The notes: generated by a model from the letters alone, not told the origin. A stretch of 64,000 bases of DNA from Henriciella sp. AS95 (GCF_038900055.1 NZ_JBBMQM010000001.1:1550001-1614000), one strand, 5' to 3'; positions 55,117 through 63,719 are shown, counted from the first letter of the stretch. Numbers and translations are program-made.

Positions 55117-56649
55117 ATGAAGGACGTCATTGAAGCGCTGGAAGCGAAACGCGAAGAGGCCCGCCTCGGCGGCGGCAAGAAGCGGATCGAGCGCCAGCAC
55201 GAAAAGGGCAAGCTGACGGCGCGCGAACGCGTCACCATGCTGCTCGACGAAGGCAGCTTCGAGGAAACCGACATGTTCGTGGAGCACCGCTCCCACGATT
55301 TCGGCATGGAAGACCAACGCATTCCCGGCGACGGTGTCGTCACCGGCTACGGCACGGTCAATGGCCGTCTTGTCTATGTCTTCTCCAAGGACTTCACCGT
55401 TTTCGGCGGCTCGCTGTCCAAGGCGCAGTCGGAAAAGATCGTGAAGATCCAGAAGGCCGCCATGCGCAATGGCGCGCCGGTTGTCGGCATCTTTGACGCT
55501 GGCGGCGCGCGCATCCAGGAAGGCGTCGACAGCCTCGCCGGCTATGCCGACATCTTCATGGAGAACGTGCTCTCATCCGGCGTCGTCCCGCAGATCTCCG
55601 TGATCATGGGCCCATGCGCGGGCGGCGACGTCTATTCCCCCGCCATGACGGACTTCATCTTCATGGTGAAGGACACCTCCTACATGTATGTGACTGGCCC
55701 GGACGTGGTCAAAACCGTCACCAATGAGGAAGTCACCCACGAATCGCTCGGCGGCGCGTCCGTCCACGCCAAGAAGTCCGGCGTTGTCGATGGCGCGTTC
55801 GAGAATGATATCGAGACGCTGGTGCAGATGCGCCGCCTGATCGACTTCCTGCCGCTGTCCAACCGCGAAGCTGCGCCTGTCCGCCCGAGCTTTGATGATC
55901 CCGAACGCATCGAGCAGAGCCTCGACACGCTGATCCCCGCCAATCCGAACACGCCTTACGATATGAAGGAGCTGATCGAGAAGACGGTGGACGAGGGTGA
56001 CTTCTTCGAGATCAGCCCGGATTTCGGCGCCAATATCATCTGCGGCTTCGGCCGTATGGAAGGCTCGACCGTCGGCGTCGTCGCCAACCAGCCGATGACG
56101 CTCGCCGGCGTTCTCGACATTGACAGCTCGCGCAAGGCGGCGCGCTTTGTCCGCTTCTGTGACTGTTTCAATATCCCGATCGTGACCTTCGTTGACGTGC
56201 CGGGCTTCATGCCGGGCACCAAGCAGGAATATGGCGGCCTCATCAAGCACGGCGCCAAGCTCCTCTTCGCCTATGCCGAGGCGACCGTGCCGAAAGTCAC
56301 CGTCATCACGCGCAAGGCCTATGGCGGCGCCTATGACGTGATGAGCTCGAAACACCTGCGCGGCGACGTGAACTATGCCTGGCCGACGGCAGAGATCGCC
56401 GTGATGGGCGCCAAGGGCGCGGTCGAGATCATCTTCCGCAAGGATATTGGCGACGAGAAGAAGATCGCCGAGCACACCAAGATGTATGAGGACAATTTCG
56501 CGAACCCGTATGTGGCCGCGCGCAAGGGCTATATCGACGACATCATCATGCCGCACTCAACCCGCCGCCGCGTCATCAAGGCCCTGCGCACCCTGCGCAA
56601 CAAGGAACTCGAAAACCCCTGGAAAAAGCACGATAATATTCCGCTTTAG
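55117..56649 (+). CDS. pccB: Propionyl-CoA carboxylase beta subunit (carboxyltransferase)
   Basis: A 510-residue carboxyltransferase that moves CO2 from biotin to propionyl-CoA (possibly other acyl-CoAs). Family sequences include [60 protein letters not shown], and [14 protein letters not shown] in the C-terminal crotonase-like half, then [13 protein letters not shown]. The alpha subunit is outside the window. It is cytoplasmic. Propionyl and acetyl substrates cannot be separated fully, but length and motifs favour propionyl. Confidence 0.94.
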   Translation: MKDVIEALEAKREEARLGGGKKRIERQHEKGKLTARERVTMLLDEGSFEETDMFVEHRSHDFGMEDQRIPGDGVVTGYGTVNGRLVYVFSKDFTVFGGSLSKAQSEKIVKIQKAAMRNGAPVVGIFDAGGARIQEGVDSLAGYADIFMENVLSSGVVPQISVIMGPCAGGDVYSPAMTDFIFMVKDTSYMYVTGPDVVKTVTNEEVTHESLGGASVHAKKSGVVDGAFENDIETLVQMRRLIDFLPLSNREAAPVRPSFDDPERIEQSLDTLIPANPNTPYDMKELIEKTVDEGDFFEISPDFGANIICGFGRMEGSTVGVVANQPMTLAGVLDIDSSRKAARFVRFCDCFNIPIVTFVDVPGFMPGTKQEYGGLIKHGAKLLFAYAEATVPKVTVITRKAYGGAYDVMSSKHLRGDVNYAWPTAEIAVMGAKGAVEIIFRKDIGDEKKIAEHTKMYEDNFANPYVAARKGYIDDIIMPHSTRRRVIKALRTLRNKELENPWKKHDNIPL

Positions 56650-56784
56650 GGTGAGCGGAGTAACTTTGACGTCACGGCTTGCGTTGCGGTCATCAAAATC
56701 ATGAATCTTTAACTAAAAGAGGCGGGGTTCTTGCAATTCAAGATTCGCTCACCATTTAGCTTGGGCTAAATGGAGAGTGTGGTG

Positions 56785-57312
56785 ATGGACTCAGATAATT
56801 CGGCGGCTGAAGAGTTCGCGGCGATCAAAAAAATTCACGATGAGCTTCATCCGCTTGCGGAAGATGCGAGAGCGCGGGTGCTGAGCTACCTTATCAACCT
56901 TCTTCAAATAGAAGTTGCAGGCCATCCCGTCAAAACTCGCGAGTTCAATGAACGCGAAGAAGTGGCAGCTGCCTCCGGGGCACAGACTCTGTTCGATACT
57001 TTTGCTGAGCTGTTCGATGCTGCAAATCCAACGACGAATGCCGACAAAGCTCTTGTGGCCGGATATTGGTTACAGGAGCACGAGGGCTTGGAAGGCTTTG
57101 ATTCGCAATCTGCAAATTCATTGCTGAAGAATCTTGGTTACGGGATTCAGAATGTTACAGCGGCGCTGACTTCTTTGAAGGAGCAGAAGCCGGCACTTGT
57201 ACTTCAATTGAAAAAGAGCGGAACAAGCCAACAAGCCCGCAAGACGTACAAAGTTACGGTCGCAGGTAATAAGTTGATCCGACAGCTAATTGAGGGAGGG
57301 TCGGAAGCATGA
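56785..57312 (+). CDS. First gene of a three-gene wHTH/HEPN cassette
   Basis: About 175 residues, not recognised. The N-terminal half is helical and acidic (EEFAAIKKIHDELHPLAED). Residues about 90-175 look like a winged helix: ADKALVAGYWLQE, a helix pair around NSLLKNLGYGIQNVTAALTSL, then a wing near RKTYKVTVAGNKLI. The next two proteins show the same layout. The gene is visibly lower in GC than pccB upstream. The stop overlaps the next start by 4 bases. An ATG 15 bases earlier is possible. Confidence 0.8.
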   Translation: MDSDNSAAEEFAAIKKIHDELHPLAEDARARVLSYLINLLQIEVAGHPVKTREFNEREEVAAASGAQTLFDTFAELFDAANPTTNADKALVAGYWLQEHEGLEGFDSQSANSLLKNLGYGIQNVTAALTSLKEQKPALVLQLKKSGTSQQARKTYKVTVAGNKLIRQLIEGGSEA

Positions 57313-57830
57313 CTACCCGACGCGTCAAGCTAAAGCTCGGTCTCGCAGAGGTTGAAATTGAGGGTGAGCAGGACAACTTGCACGAGGAGGCTCTGGGTAT
57401 TCTTGAGCGCATGGTGGATATGGTGCCCGCTCAGCCAGTGCCCGTGCAGACCGCTCCGCTTCCGCCAGCTAATATACCCGCTGCGGCGCTTGGAAATCAG
57501 AGCGTCACTTCTGAGGTGCAGGCTAACTTTGATTTTTCGGTCGATGCGATCGCAAGTCATCGGAAGTCTTCGTCTGCTTCAGACTTGGCCGTAGCAGCTT
57601 CGATATACCTATACTACGTCACTGGTCAGGTTGAATTCAGCAGGACTGATATCCTGGATGCGATGAAAACGGCTACGTCATTCTACAAGGAAAACATGCG
57701 TGGCAATCACACCAAAACTCTACGGGTTTTGGTGAAGAACGGAGTGCTATTGTCGCGCTCTTCCGGAAAGTACGCGCTGTCAAATGCAACTCGCTCAGAA
57801 GCGGAGGCATCACTTGCTGAACTTGGCTGA
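57309..57830 (+). CDS. Second gene of the cassette, winged-helix-like
   Basis: A 173-residue protein. A beta-rich N-terminus (VKLKLGLAEVEIEGEQDN) is followed by a proline-rich linker (VPAQPVPVQTAPLPPANIPA) and a C-terminal winged-helix-like domain: ASDLAVAASIYLYYVTGQ, helices around TDILDAMKTATSFYKENM, the recognition-helix-like NHTKTLRVLVKNGVL, and a wing SSGKYALSN. It is similar in layout to the domain of the first protein. The stop overlaps the third gene. Confidence 0.8.
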   Translation: MTTRRVKLKLGLAEVEIEGEQDNLHEEALGILERMVDMVPAQPVPVQTAPLPPANIPAAALGNQSVTSEVQANFDFSVDAIASHRKSSSASDLAVAASIYLYYVTGQVEFSRTDILDAMKTATSFYKENMRGNHTKTLRVLVKNGVLLSRSSGKYALSNATRSEAEASLAELG

Positions 57831-58536
57831 TCTGAAGCGCTGGTTGCACAAAGACCTTCAGGCGTCGGACAAGCTTCTACTGTTGTTGGCCTCGATTGAA
57901 GAGTCCTGCCAAGTAAAAGACATCAAGTCGCGCGCTGTTGAGGCGGGATTTCGAATTCCGAAGAGTTGGAATGTGTCGGCCTTGTTGGGTCGTAGCAAAG
58001 GTAAGGCAATCCGTACTCCGCAAGGTTGGGAGCTTTCAGAAGAGGGGCACGAACATCTCGCGTCTTTGGGGGTATTTAAGGCGAATCCAGAGATTCAGCG
58101 TGTATCCGTGGAGTTGAGGCGTCATGCTTCGGCAATTGCAAATTCACAGGTCCGCGAATTCGTCGAAGAAGCGATAAAGTGCCATGAATCAAAGTTTTTC
58201 CGATCTGCGGTGGTAATGTCTTGGCTTGGTGCTGTTGCCGTTCTTCATGCTGAGGTAGTCAACAACCACTTGGCTGAATTCAATGCAGAAGCCTCGAAGC
58301 GAAAAGGCAAGTGGAAGCCGGCCAAATCAGCCGACGACTTGGGAAATATGCGTGAAAGCGAATTTTTGGACGTGCTTCAAGCAATTTCCGTGATCGGAAA
58401 AAACGTAAAAACCGCACTGCGTCATTGTCTCGATAGGCGAAACGCCTGTGGTCACCCCAACAGTTATCAACTCGCTGACAACACCGTCGCGGCTCATATT
58501 GAGGTGTTGGTATTGAACGTCTTTTCGAAATTTTAG
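57814..58536 (+). CDS. Third gene of the cassette: winged helix plus HEPN-like RNase domain
   Basis: About 240 residues from a TTG at 57814 with GGAGG six bases upstream; an ATG at 57784 would overlap the previous gene by 47 bases and lacks a site. N-terminal winged-helix-like module: SDKLLLLLASIEES, RIPKSWNVSALLGRS, wing with TPQGWELSEEGHEHL. The C-terminal 140 residues are helical, start near REFVEEAIKCHESKFFRSAVVMSW, and carry R209-N210-A-C-G-H214, the RN-x3-H motif of HEPN nucleases. Strong candidate effector of a toxin-antitoxin or defence module (inference). Confidence 0.82.
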   Translation: MLNLADLKRWLHKDLQASDKLLLLLASIEESCQVKDIKSRAVEAGFRIPKSWNVSALLGRSKGKAIRTPQGWELSEEGHEHLASLGVFKANPEIQRVSVELRRHASAIANSQVREFVEEAIKCHESKFFRSAVVMSWLGAVAVLHAEVVNNHLAEFNAEASKRKGKWKPAKSADDLGNMRESEFLDVLQAISVIGKNVKTALRHCLDRRNACGHPNSYQLADNTVAAHIEVLVLNVFSKF

Positions 58537-58567
58537 CTGCCAATCCACTCCTCCGTCCGATGATCTT

Positions 58568-58596
58568 ACAGGGCGGTCAGGACCCGCCTGTGGCTT
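58568..58596. repeat. Direct repeat (left copy) flanking the repeat-rich region
   Basis: 29 bases that match 59083-59111 at 26 positions, with the shared core ACAGGGCGGTC and a final GTGGCTT. The unit is itself partly palindromic. Confidence 0.7.
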
Positions 58597-58673
58597 GTCC
58601 GCCAAATTGCAATCATGCCCAATGGCCGACCCTGCCATTTGCAGATCCAGATCGGACACCGGACGCTCTCAAA

Positions 58674-58730
58674 GCCTTCGTGGTGAGCGTCCTTCGACTT
58701 CGCTCAGGATGAGGGTCGAATCACGAAGGC
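58674..58730. repeat. Palindromic repeat element with GCCTTCGTG / CACGAAGGC ends
   Basis: Perfect 9-base inverted ends enclose TTCGACTTCGCTCAGGATGA, a core close to the one in the next element and in the element at 16.4 kb. Confidence 0.8.
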
Positions 58731-58748
58731 GGGCGCGTCAGGTCTCGT

Positions 58749-58772
58749 CATGGTTCGACTTCGCTCACCATG
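58749..58772. repeat. REP-like element, copy 2 of the 16.4 kb family
   Basis: Matches the arm of the element at 16380-16402 except for two positions; the core is TTCGACTTCGCTCACCATG. It lies 18 bases after the preceding palindrome. Confidence 0.8.
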
Positions 58773-58822
58773 AAGAACCGCCGGGCTAAGCGCGCCGCTG
58801 CCAGAACCAAAACCCCAACACT

Positions 58823-58904
58823 GCTCATCTCCGCGAAGGCGGGGATCTCAGGCAGGTGAAGTCTGACGTCGAGGCACGGGATTCCCGCCTTCGCGGGAAT
58901 GAGC
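58823..58904. repeat. Inverted repeat with CCGCCTTCGCGG cores
   Basis: 27-base arms (58823-58849 and 58878-58904) pair at 22 of 27 positions. Each arm contains the GCGAAGGCGGG / CCCGCCTTCGC core common in alphaproteobacterial intergenic repeats. Confidence 0.8.
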
Positions 58905-58926
58905 GGAAATTAGATGTCTTACTCCT

Positions 58927-58988
58927 CCCCGGGCTTGATCCGGGGTCCATCTCCGGACGTCGGGTTTTGAGGGTCCGGCGGGAGATGG
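58927..58988. repeat. Palindromic repeat with CCCCGGGCTTGATCCGGGG
   Basis: A 19-base palindromic block is followed by a hairpin of CCATCTCC and GGAC with GTCC and GGAGATGG. Translations through it (GDGPRIKPGEE on the minus strand) are a familiar source of false proteins. Confidence 0.8.
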
Positions 58989-59082
58989 GCACCGCGATCA
59001 GGTCGCGGTGAAGCGCCCGGGCGTCGAAAATCTATCCCCCACCATCGCGCCCCGTCTATAAATTCATCCATCCCAGGGCCTG

Positions 59083-59111
59083 ACAGGGCGGTCCGGACCG
59101 GCCGGTGGCTT
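59083..59111. repeat. Direct repeat (right copy) at the start of the candidate RNA
   Basis: Partner of 58568-58596 (26 of 29). It contains the palindrome GGTCCGGACC. Confidence 0.7.
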
Positions 59112-59412
59112 TGGGGAGCGGAGGTGACTTTGCTGCTGGCAGGACTAACGCCCTGCCGAGCGGTGAGCATCATGTGGGAACCAGGCCCGTTTGCAGCAGG
59201 CTGCATATCGTAGGTCCGATACCGAGATGGGCCGGGAGTGGGACACCCGAACGGCCAAGACACTCCGCGGGCGCGTCCGGTTCGGGCGCTTATACGCCGT
59301 CTCGAAAGAGCGGCAGTCACATCAGCGTTCAAACCGGACGCGCCCGGCCCTGTCCTCTGATCGGCAGGCATCACCAAACGCCAGCGGGCTAAGCCCGCCT
59401 GGCGCTTTTCGT
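59105..59412 (+). ncRNA. Candidate structured non-coding RNA, unnamed
   Basis: No convincing reading frame, but dense base-pairing. A perfect 15-base inverted repeat (59268-59282 with 59332-59346) encloses a 49-base loop. Upstream, TGCTGC pairs with GCAGCA around a nested GGCAGG / CCTGCC hairpin, and GGCCG...CGGCC forms another arm. A terminator-like hairpin with four T ends it. The strand is chosen from that terminator; the 5' end is a guess. It does not show the conserved boxes of SRP RNA, RNase P RNA or tmRNA. 6S RNA cannot be excluded. Confidence 0.4.
59379..59409 (+). terminator. Terminator-like hairpin ending the candidate RNA
   Basis: CGCCAGCGGGCT pairs with AGCCCGCCTGGCG with one bulged base, followed by C and TTTT. 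Confidence 0.65.
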
Positions 59413-59448
59413 GCTGGAAGGGCCGCGCTGGCATCGCCGCGCCGGGCA

Positions 59449-59479
59449 TAAAAAAACGCCGGCAGGAGACCTGCCGGCG
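59449..59479 (-). terminator. Rho-independent terminator of cspA
   Basis: On the minus strand CGCCGGCAGG pairs with CCTGCCGGCG around a 3-base loop, followed by seven T. It lies 47 bases past the cspA stop. Confidence 0.92.
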
Positions 59480-59525
59480 TCTTTCAATCTGTCGGGACGC
59501 GGCGCGGGGCCTGTCCCTTTAACAG

Positions 59526-59735
59526 CTAGACCAGTTCGATCTGGTCAACCGCTGATTTGCCCTTGCGTGGGTCAATCGCGGTGGTGAACTGCACCTTCTG
59601 GCCGTCCGAAAGCGAACGCATGCCGCAACGCTCAAGCGCGCTGGCGTGAACGAATACGTCGTCGCCGCCCTGGTCGGGAGAGATGAAGCCAAAACCTTTT
59701 TGGTCGTTGAAAAATTTAACTGTGCCTGGGGTCAT
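59526..59735 (-). CDS. cspA: Cold-shock protein, CspA family
   Basis: A 69-residue single cold-shock domain that binds single-stranded RNA or DNA. RNP1 is KGFGFI (13-18) and RNP2 is VFVHASAL (27-34). It ends with [19 protein letters not shown] lies 5 bases before the ATG and can be paired by the leader. A strong terminator follows. Caulobacterales have several csp genes; which paralogue this is cannot be told, so the symbol names the family. Confidence 0.96.
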   Translation of the reverse strand: MTPGTVKFFNDQKGFGFISPDQGGDDVFVHASALERCGMRSLSDGQKVQFTTAIDPRKGKSAVDQIELV

Positions 59736-59740
59736 AAAGA

Positions 59741-59803
59741 ACTCCTAATAGCATTACCCACACGCGACATTGCGAGCGGGATTGTCGAAACTTTTTTAGG
59801 AGT
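59741..59803 (-). promoter_or_regulatory. cspA leader: sequestration of the ribosome binding site
   Basis: On the minus strand ACTCCTAA (59796-59803) is perfectly complementary to TTAGGAGT (59741-59748), which contains the ribosome binding site. The loop is 47 bases. A temperature-dependent switch as in cold-shock leaders is inferred. Confidence 0.5.
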
Positions 59804-59943
59804 CGTCTAAGTCGAGAGCGCAGCAGGTCCACAAAGTGGGCAACCGCAAACAAGGCCTGATAGTCCGGCGAAAGGGTCGAAGACCTCTCTCTCTACTGTT
59901 TGCAGCGGTTACGCAAGGGGAAACAGCTGCTCTGACACATTTG

Positions 59944-60315
59944 TCATGTCCCGGCTGGGGTTTGGCCGCGCCGCCAGAGCCAAAGGCCCAGCGCGATCAG
60001 GCCCATCTGTATGAGGATACGAAGGCTCGCGGACCATGGCACGGAGAAGACCGGGTCCGGGCGGATGAAGTCCCAGATGTGCAAGGGCAGGTAGCCAGCG
60101 CAGAGCAGCGCAAAGGCGAGCCCCGCCAGCGACCGTGTTCGCGGCATCAGAACCGCGATGCCGATGACGATCTCCACAATGCCGGAGATGTAGACCACCG
60201 CCAGCTCAGGCATCCAGTCCGGCACGATTGCGAAGAAAGGCTCCGGCGCGATCATGTGTGCGGCGCCGCCGATCAGCATCCAGGCTGCGATGATGAGAAT
60301 GGCGACCCAGTGCAT
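59944..60315 (-). CDS. DoxX-like small membrane protein
   Basis: A 123-residue protein with four membrane helices (WVAILIIAAWMLIGGAAHM, VVYISGIVEIVIGIAVLM, LAGLAFALLCAGYLPLHIW, LRILIQMGLIALGLWLW), the DoxX/DUF pattern. A role is not established. It begins 8 bases after the acyl-CoA ligase gene, so the two form one transcript. The 140 bases between it and the cspA leader hold nothing I can identify. Confidence 0.8.
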   Translation of the reverse strand: MHWVAILIIAAWMLIGGAAHMIAPEPFFAIVPDWMPELAVVYISGIVEIVIGIAVLMPRTRSLAGLAFALLCAGYLPLHIWDFIRPDPVFSVPWSASLRILIQMGLIALGLWLWRRGQTPAGT

Positions 60316-60323
60316 GCTGGCGG

Positions 60324-62015
60324 TCAGGCCGTCGCCGGGACGAATTTCTGGCGTAGGTCCTTCTTCAGGAACTTGCCGCTCGCATTGCGGGGAAGCAGGT
60401 CATCCTGGAACCAGATGAAGCGCGGGATCTTGTGCTTGGCCATGACGCTCGCGCAGTGGGCGCGCAGCTCGTCCTCGCTCAGCGTTGCGCCGGGTTTCAG
60501 CACAACGACGACGCCAACTTCCTCGCCCAGCCTGTCGTCCGGCACGCCAAAGACGCAGCATTCGGCCACCGCATCGTGGCGATAGAGCCCGGCCTCGACT
60601 TCGGCGCAGTAGACGTTCTCACCGCCGCGCAGGACCATGTCCTTCTTGCGGTCGACGAGATAGATGAAGCCGTGCTCATCAATGCGGGCGACATCGCCTG
60701 TGTGCAGCCAGCCATCGGTGATGGCGTCGGCCGTGGCATCCGGGCGGTTGAGATATCCCTTGATGACCGAGGAGCCCTTCACCAAAAGCTCGCCCAATTC
60801 GCCTTGTGGCACTTCATTGCCGACATCATCGACGCATTTGACGTCAAAGTTCGGCATATACGGGCCGGCACTGTCGGGCTTGTCGACGAAGAAGTCGGCC
60901 GCGATCGAGGTGATGATGCCGCAGGTTTCGGTCATGCCGTAGCCTGTGTTGGGGCGGGCCGTGGCCACCTTGTCTTCGATCTTCTGGACGAGGTCGGGCG
61001 GCACCTGCGCACCGCCGCCGCCGAGCGTCATCAGGCTGGACGTGTCGGTCTTGTCGAAATCCGGATGGTTGATCACTTCGCGGGCCATGACTGGCACGCC
61101 GCTCATGGAGGTTATTTTCTCGCGCTCGATAATTCGGAGCGCTTCGCCCGCATCCCAGCGATACATCAGCACTATCTTGCCGCCGACGGCGGTGATGATG
61201 TAGGCGCCGCAATTATTGGCTGTGACGTGAAAGAGCGGCGTCGTGATCAGGCCATGCGGTACAGGCGGCGGATCCGGGGGTGCGACGCCGGTCGCCCAGA
61301 ACACGGCCAGCGCGCCAGCTGTGCGTGAGAACTTCATGTTCATCAGGTTGGCGACACAGCCACGATGCGTCAGCTGCGCACCTTTCGGGGAACCTGTCGT
61401 GCCTGATGTGTAGAAAATGCAGGCGTCTGAGTCCGGGTCAATAGTGACGTCCGGCAATGCGCCGCCATGCGCGATGACCTCTGACCATGGCGTCACGTCG
61501 GATGCTGTTTCGTCCAGCCGCACGCCAACGAGCTTGATGCCTTCGACCCTTTCCAGCTTTTCGCGCACGCGCGCCAGCCGCTCCTTGTCGAGGAAGAAGA
61601 CCTTTGGTTGGGAGTCGGCGAGGGCATAGCTCATTTCCTCGGCTGTCCACCAGGCATTCATGCCGAGGACAGTGATGCCGACAGAGACGCACGCCCAGTA
61701 AATCAGCATCCATTCGGGATAGTTGCGCATGGAAATCGCGACCCGGTCGCCAGGCTGGACGCCTTGATCAAAGAGCCAGTTGGCGATCGAGGCTGTCTGG
61801 TTGTGAGCGTCCGCGTATGTCAGGCGCTCGTCTTCGAAGACAAGGTAGTCGCGGTCAGCGAATTCTCGGGTGGCAAGCCAGACTTCACGAATGCTGGGTG
61901 GGGCGTTCTTATAGGTTTTCAGCCTGTTGCCGAGAATGTCAGCCTCGATAATCTCGAAATCGCCGCCCGGTCCGGTCAGCTGCTCTCGCGCCTTCAGCAG
62001 TTCTGCGTAGTGCAT
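60324..62015 (-). CDS. AMP-forming acyl-CoA synthetase (long-chain fatty acid-CoA ligase type)
   Basis: About 563 residues of the ANL superfamily; activates a carboxylic acid with ATP and CoA. The P-loop is IFYTSGTTGSPKGAQ, then TGYGMTETCG and GWLHTGDVARIDEHGFIYLVDRKKDMVLRGGENVY, with the C-terminal Lys in LPRNASGKFLKK. The ATG at 62013-62015 has GGGGAG upstream; a longer frame from 62078 is not needed. The substrate is not certain. A DoxX-like gene follows. Confidence 0.93.
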   Translation of the reverse strand: MHYAELLKAREQLTGPGGDFEIIEADILGNRLKTYKNAPPSIREVWLATREFADRDYLVFEDERLTYADAHNQTASIANWLFDQGVQPGDRVAISMRNYPEWMLIYWACVSVGITVLGMNAWWTAEEMSYALADSQPKVFFLDKERLARVREKLERVEGIKLVGVRLDETASDVTPWSEVIAHGGALPDVTIDPDSDACIFYTSGTTGSPKGAQLTHRGCVANLMNMKFSRTAGALAVFWATGVAPPDPPPVPHGLITTPLFHVTANNCGAYIITAVGGKIVLMYRWDAGEALRIIEREKITSMSGVPVMAREVINHPDFDKTDTSSLMTLGGGGAQVPPDLVQKIEDKVATARPNTGYGMTETCGIITSIAADFFVDKPDSAGPYMPNFDVKCVDDVGNEVPQGELGELLVKGSSVIKGYLNRPDATADAITDGWLHTGDVARIDEHGFIYLVDRKKDMVLRGGENVYCAEVEAGLYRHDAVAECCVFGVPDDRLGEEVGVVVVLKPGATLSEDELRAHCASVMAKHKIPRFIWFQDDLLPRNASGKFLKKDLRQKFVPATA

Positions 62016-62241
62016 CCTTACTCCCCGTATTTTTTTAAGACCCTTGCACGACCGCGTGGATCGGGAAACTGCCGACATTCGGAAAAGTCGTTAGGTCGCG
62101 GCGCAATCAATCTCTGCGTGAAAAACTTATTGCACACGCTCAGCTTGTAAGCAGTTGATGACGGGCTGAATTCATGGGATTTTTGCAGCTTGGGACCAAT
62201 CAGTGAGGATGCCCCTCAGAATGAAAGAAGATCCAGAGGAG

Positions 62242-62652
62242 ATGTATCGTCTGGTGTATGTCAGCACGGCTGTTGATGGCCTGTCGGACAAGGACATCGA
62301 AGACATTCTCAACGTTTCACAGAACAATAATGACCAGCGCTATCTGACCGGTTTTCTGGCACATAATGGGCGGTCCTTCATGCAAGCGCTGGAAGGTGTG
62401 CGATCAGAAGTTCAGGATATCTACAGCCGTATCCTGAAGGATGATCGCCATTATGGTGTGACGCAGATCATCGGAGAACCGGTGAGTGCCCGTGCCTTTC
62501 CGCAATGGAGCATGAACTATCATCGCGTCGACAATCACGGAGGGTCGTCGACCATGGTCCTGCGCAAGGACGATTCGGTCGATTCATTGCTCAGCCCGGA
62601 CATGCCGCGCGACTTGCTGTACCTGTTTTCCAAATTCATCCGGATGCGGTGA
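62242..62652 (+). CDS. BLUF-domain blue-light sensor, stand-alone (second of two)
   Basis: About 136 residues. LVYVSTA holds the flavin-contacting Tyr6, NNNDQRYLTGFL the conserved Asn, and SFMQALEG the Gln. The beta-5 region reads FPQWSMNYHR, so it keeps both the Trp and Met of canonical BLUF proteins. The first 10 residues are nearly identical to the BLUF protein near 2.5 kb. Start is uncertain: the ATG at 62242 matches the paralogue, while ATGs at 62221 and 62209 are in frame. It lies upstream of a repeat protein and an ion channel. Confidence 0.9.
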   Translation: MYRLVYVSTAVDGLSDKDIEDILNVSQNNNDQRYLTGFLAHNGRSFMQALEGVRSEVQDIYSRILKDDRHYGVTQIIGEPVSARAFPQWSMNYHRVDNHGGSSTMVLRKDDSVDSLLSPDMPRDLLYLFSKFIRMR

Positions 62653-62726
62653 GCTGACGCCTCCCATTCATTAACCTCGCGCTGATAACCCTATGGCAAC
62701 GGATTTCTGGAAGGGTGTCCGGCACC

Positions 62727-63719
62727 ATGATGAACACAGCGCTTGAGGAATCGATGGAAAACGAGATGCAGCTGATGATGGCGCGCATCGCCCATCTTGG
62801 CGAAATCAGTGAAGCTGATGCCCGCCGGATCGTTAACGAGATTTACAAGGACGGCATCGTCAGCCGCGACGAAGCCGAAACGCTGTTCCGTCTCAATGAC
62901 CAGCTTGCCGAGCGCGATCCTGTCTGGGTCGAGCGATTTATCGAAGCCATCAAGGATTTTCTGCTTACCCGTGAAGCGCCTGAGGGGTGGATAACCGATG
63001 ATGAGGCAGATTGGCTGATCACGCAGACCGGCCGCGACAACCACATCGAGACGACCAGTGAAATCGACCTCATCCTGACATTGCTGCGTTATGCCGATGG
63101 CGCGCCTGAAAAGCTTTCACGCTACTGTCTTGAGGCGGTTTCGCGCCGTATTATCGAGAACGGCGTCGCCGATGACGCGATGACAGAGCGGATGCGCAGA
63201 GTTCTGTTTGCCCCGGCAGGGGAGAGCAGCCTCTTCGTCAGCCGGCATGAGGCGACTGTGCTGTTCAAGACCAATGACGCGATCGCGACTGCCTCGAACT
63301 CCAAGGTCTGGAACACCATTTTCGCAAGAGCAGTGTTGAACCATTTGGTTGCTGCCGCGCATCCCGATCCGGTGTCTGAAGCCGAGGCACTGCGCCGCGA
63401 AGCCTGGCTGAAGGACAACAATTCCAGCATCTCCGGTTTTTTCGGTCGGATGGCGAATGCGTTCACGAGCGGGACCTGGTTCGACAAGGTCAGCTATAAT
63501 GAGGAAGCGGCTGCCCGGGCCCGCTATATGGCCAAGGAAGCGGCAACCAAGAAGGCCGCGATCGTCACAGATGACGAAGAGAACTGGTTTTTGCGCCGGC
63601 TTGGCTGGGACAAGAGTGTGAGTCCGGCAGAGCGCGAACTGATTGAACTTCTCAAGCGAGAAGCACCGGGTTTTGCCCAGGGGCTGAAAGAAGCGACCAA
63701 GTCCATCGAAGCGGCCTGA
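62727..63719 (+). CDS. Hypothetical protein with repeated helical modules
   Basis: About 330 residues, no signal peptide. Three or four units of about 60-70 residues share a pattern: ISEADARRIVNEIYKDGIVSRDEAETLFRLND, then GWITDDEADWLITQTG, then SLFVSRHEATVLFKTND, and finally TDDEENWFLRRLGWDKSVSPAERELI. Each has a turn, a V/I-S/T-x-x-E-A helix start, and often an F-x-x-N-D end. This suggests tandem helical (possibly TerB- or EF-hand-like) modules; no metal site is proven. It lies 4 bases before the channel gene. Confidence 0.78.
   Translation: MMNTALEESMENEMQLMMARIAHLGEISEADARRIVNEIYKDGIVSRDEAETLFRLNDQLAERDPVWVERFIEAIKDFLLTREAPEGWITDDEADWLITQTGRDNHIETTSEIDLILTLLRYADGAPEKLSRYCLEAVSRRIIENGVADDAMTERMRRVLFAPAGESSLFVSRHEATVLFKTNDAIATASNSKVWNTIFARAVLNHLVAAAHPDPVSEAEALRREAWLKDNNSSISGFFGRMANAFTSGTWFDKVSYNEEAAARARYMAKEAATKKAAIVTDDEENWFLRRLGWDKSVSPAERELIELLKREAPGFAQGLKEATKSIEAA

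Noticed and set aside
58700-58770. GGTTCGACTTC and GGGTCGAATC look like tRNA T-loops
   Set aside because: No acceptor, anticodon or D arm can be formed around them; they belong to palindromic repeats.
58919-59449. A 176-residue minus-strand reading frame through the repeat region
   Set aside because: Its C-terminus translates a palindromic repeat and the rest covers a structured, non-coding stretch. Composition is Pro/Arg/Gly-rich with no domain.
59460-59480. CAGGAGACCTGCC resembles a conserved box of cobalamin riboswitches
   Set aside because: It is the loop and stem of the cspA terminator; none of the other riboswitch boxes is present and no B12 gene is near.
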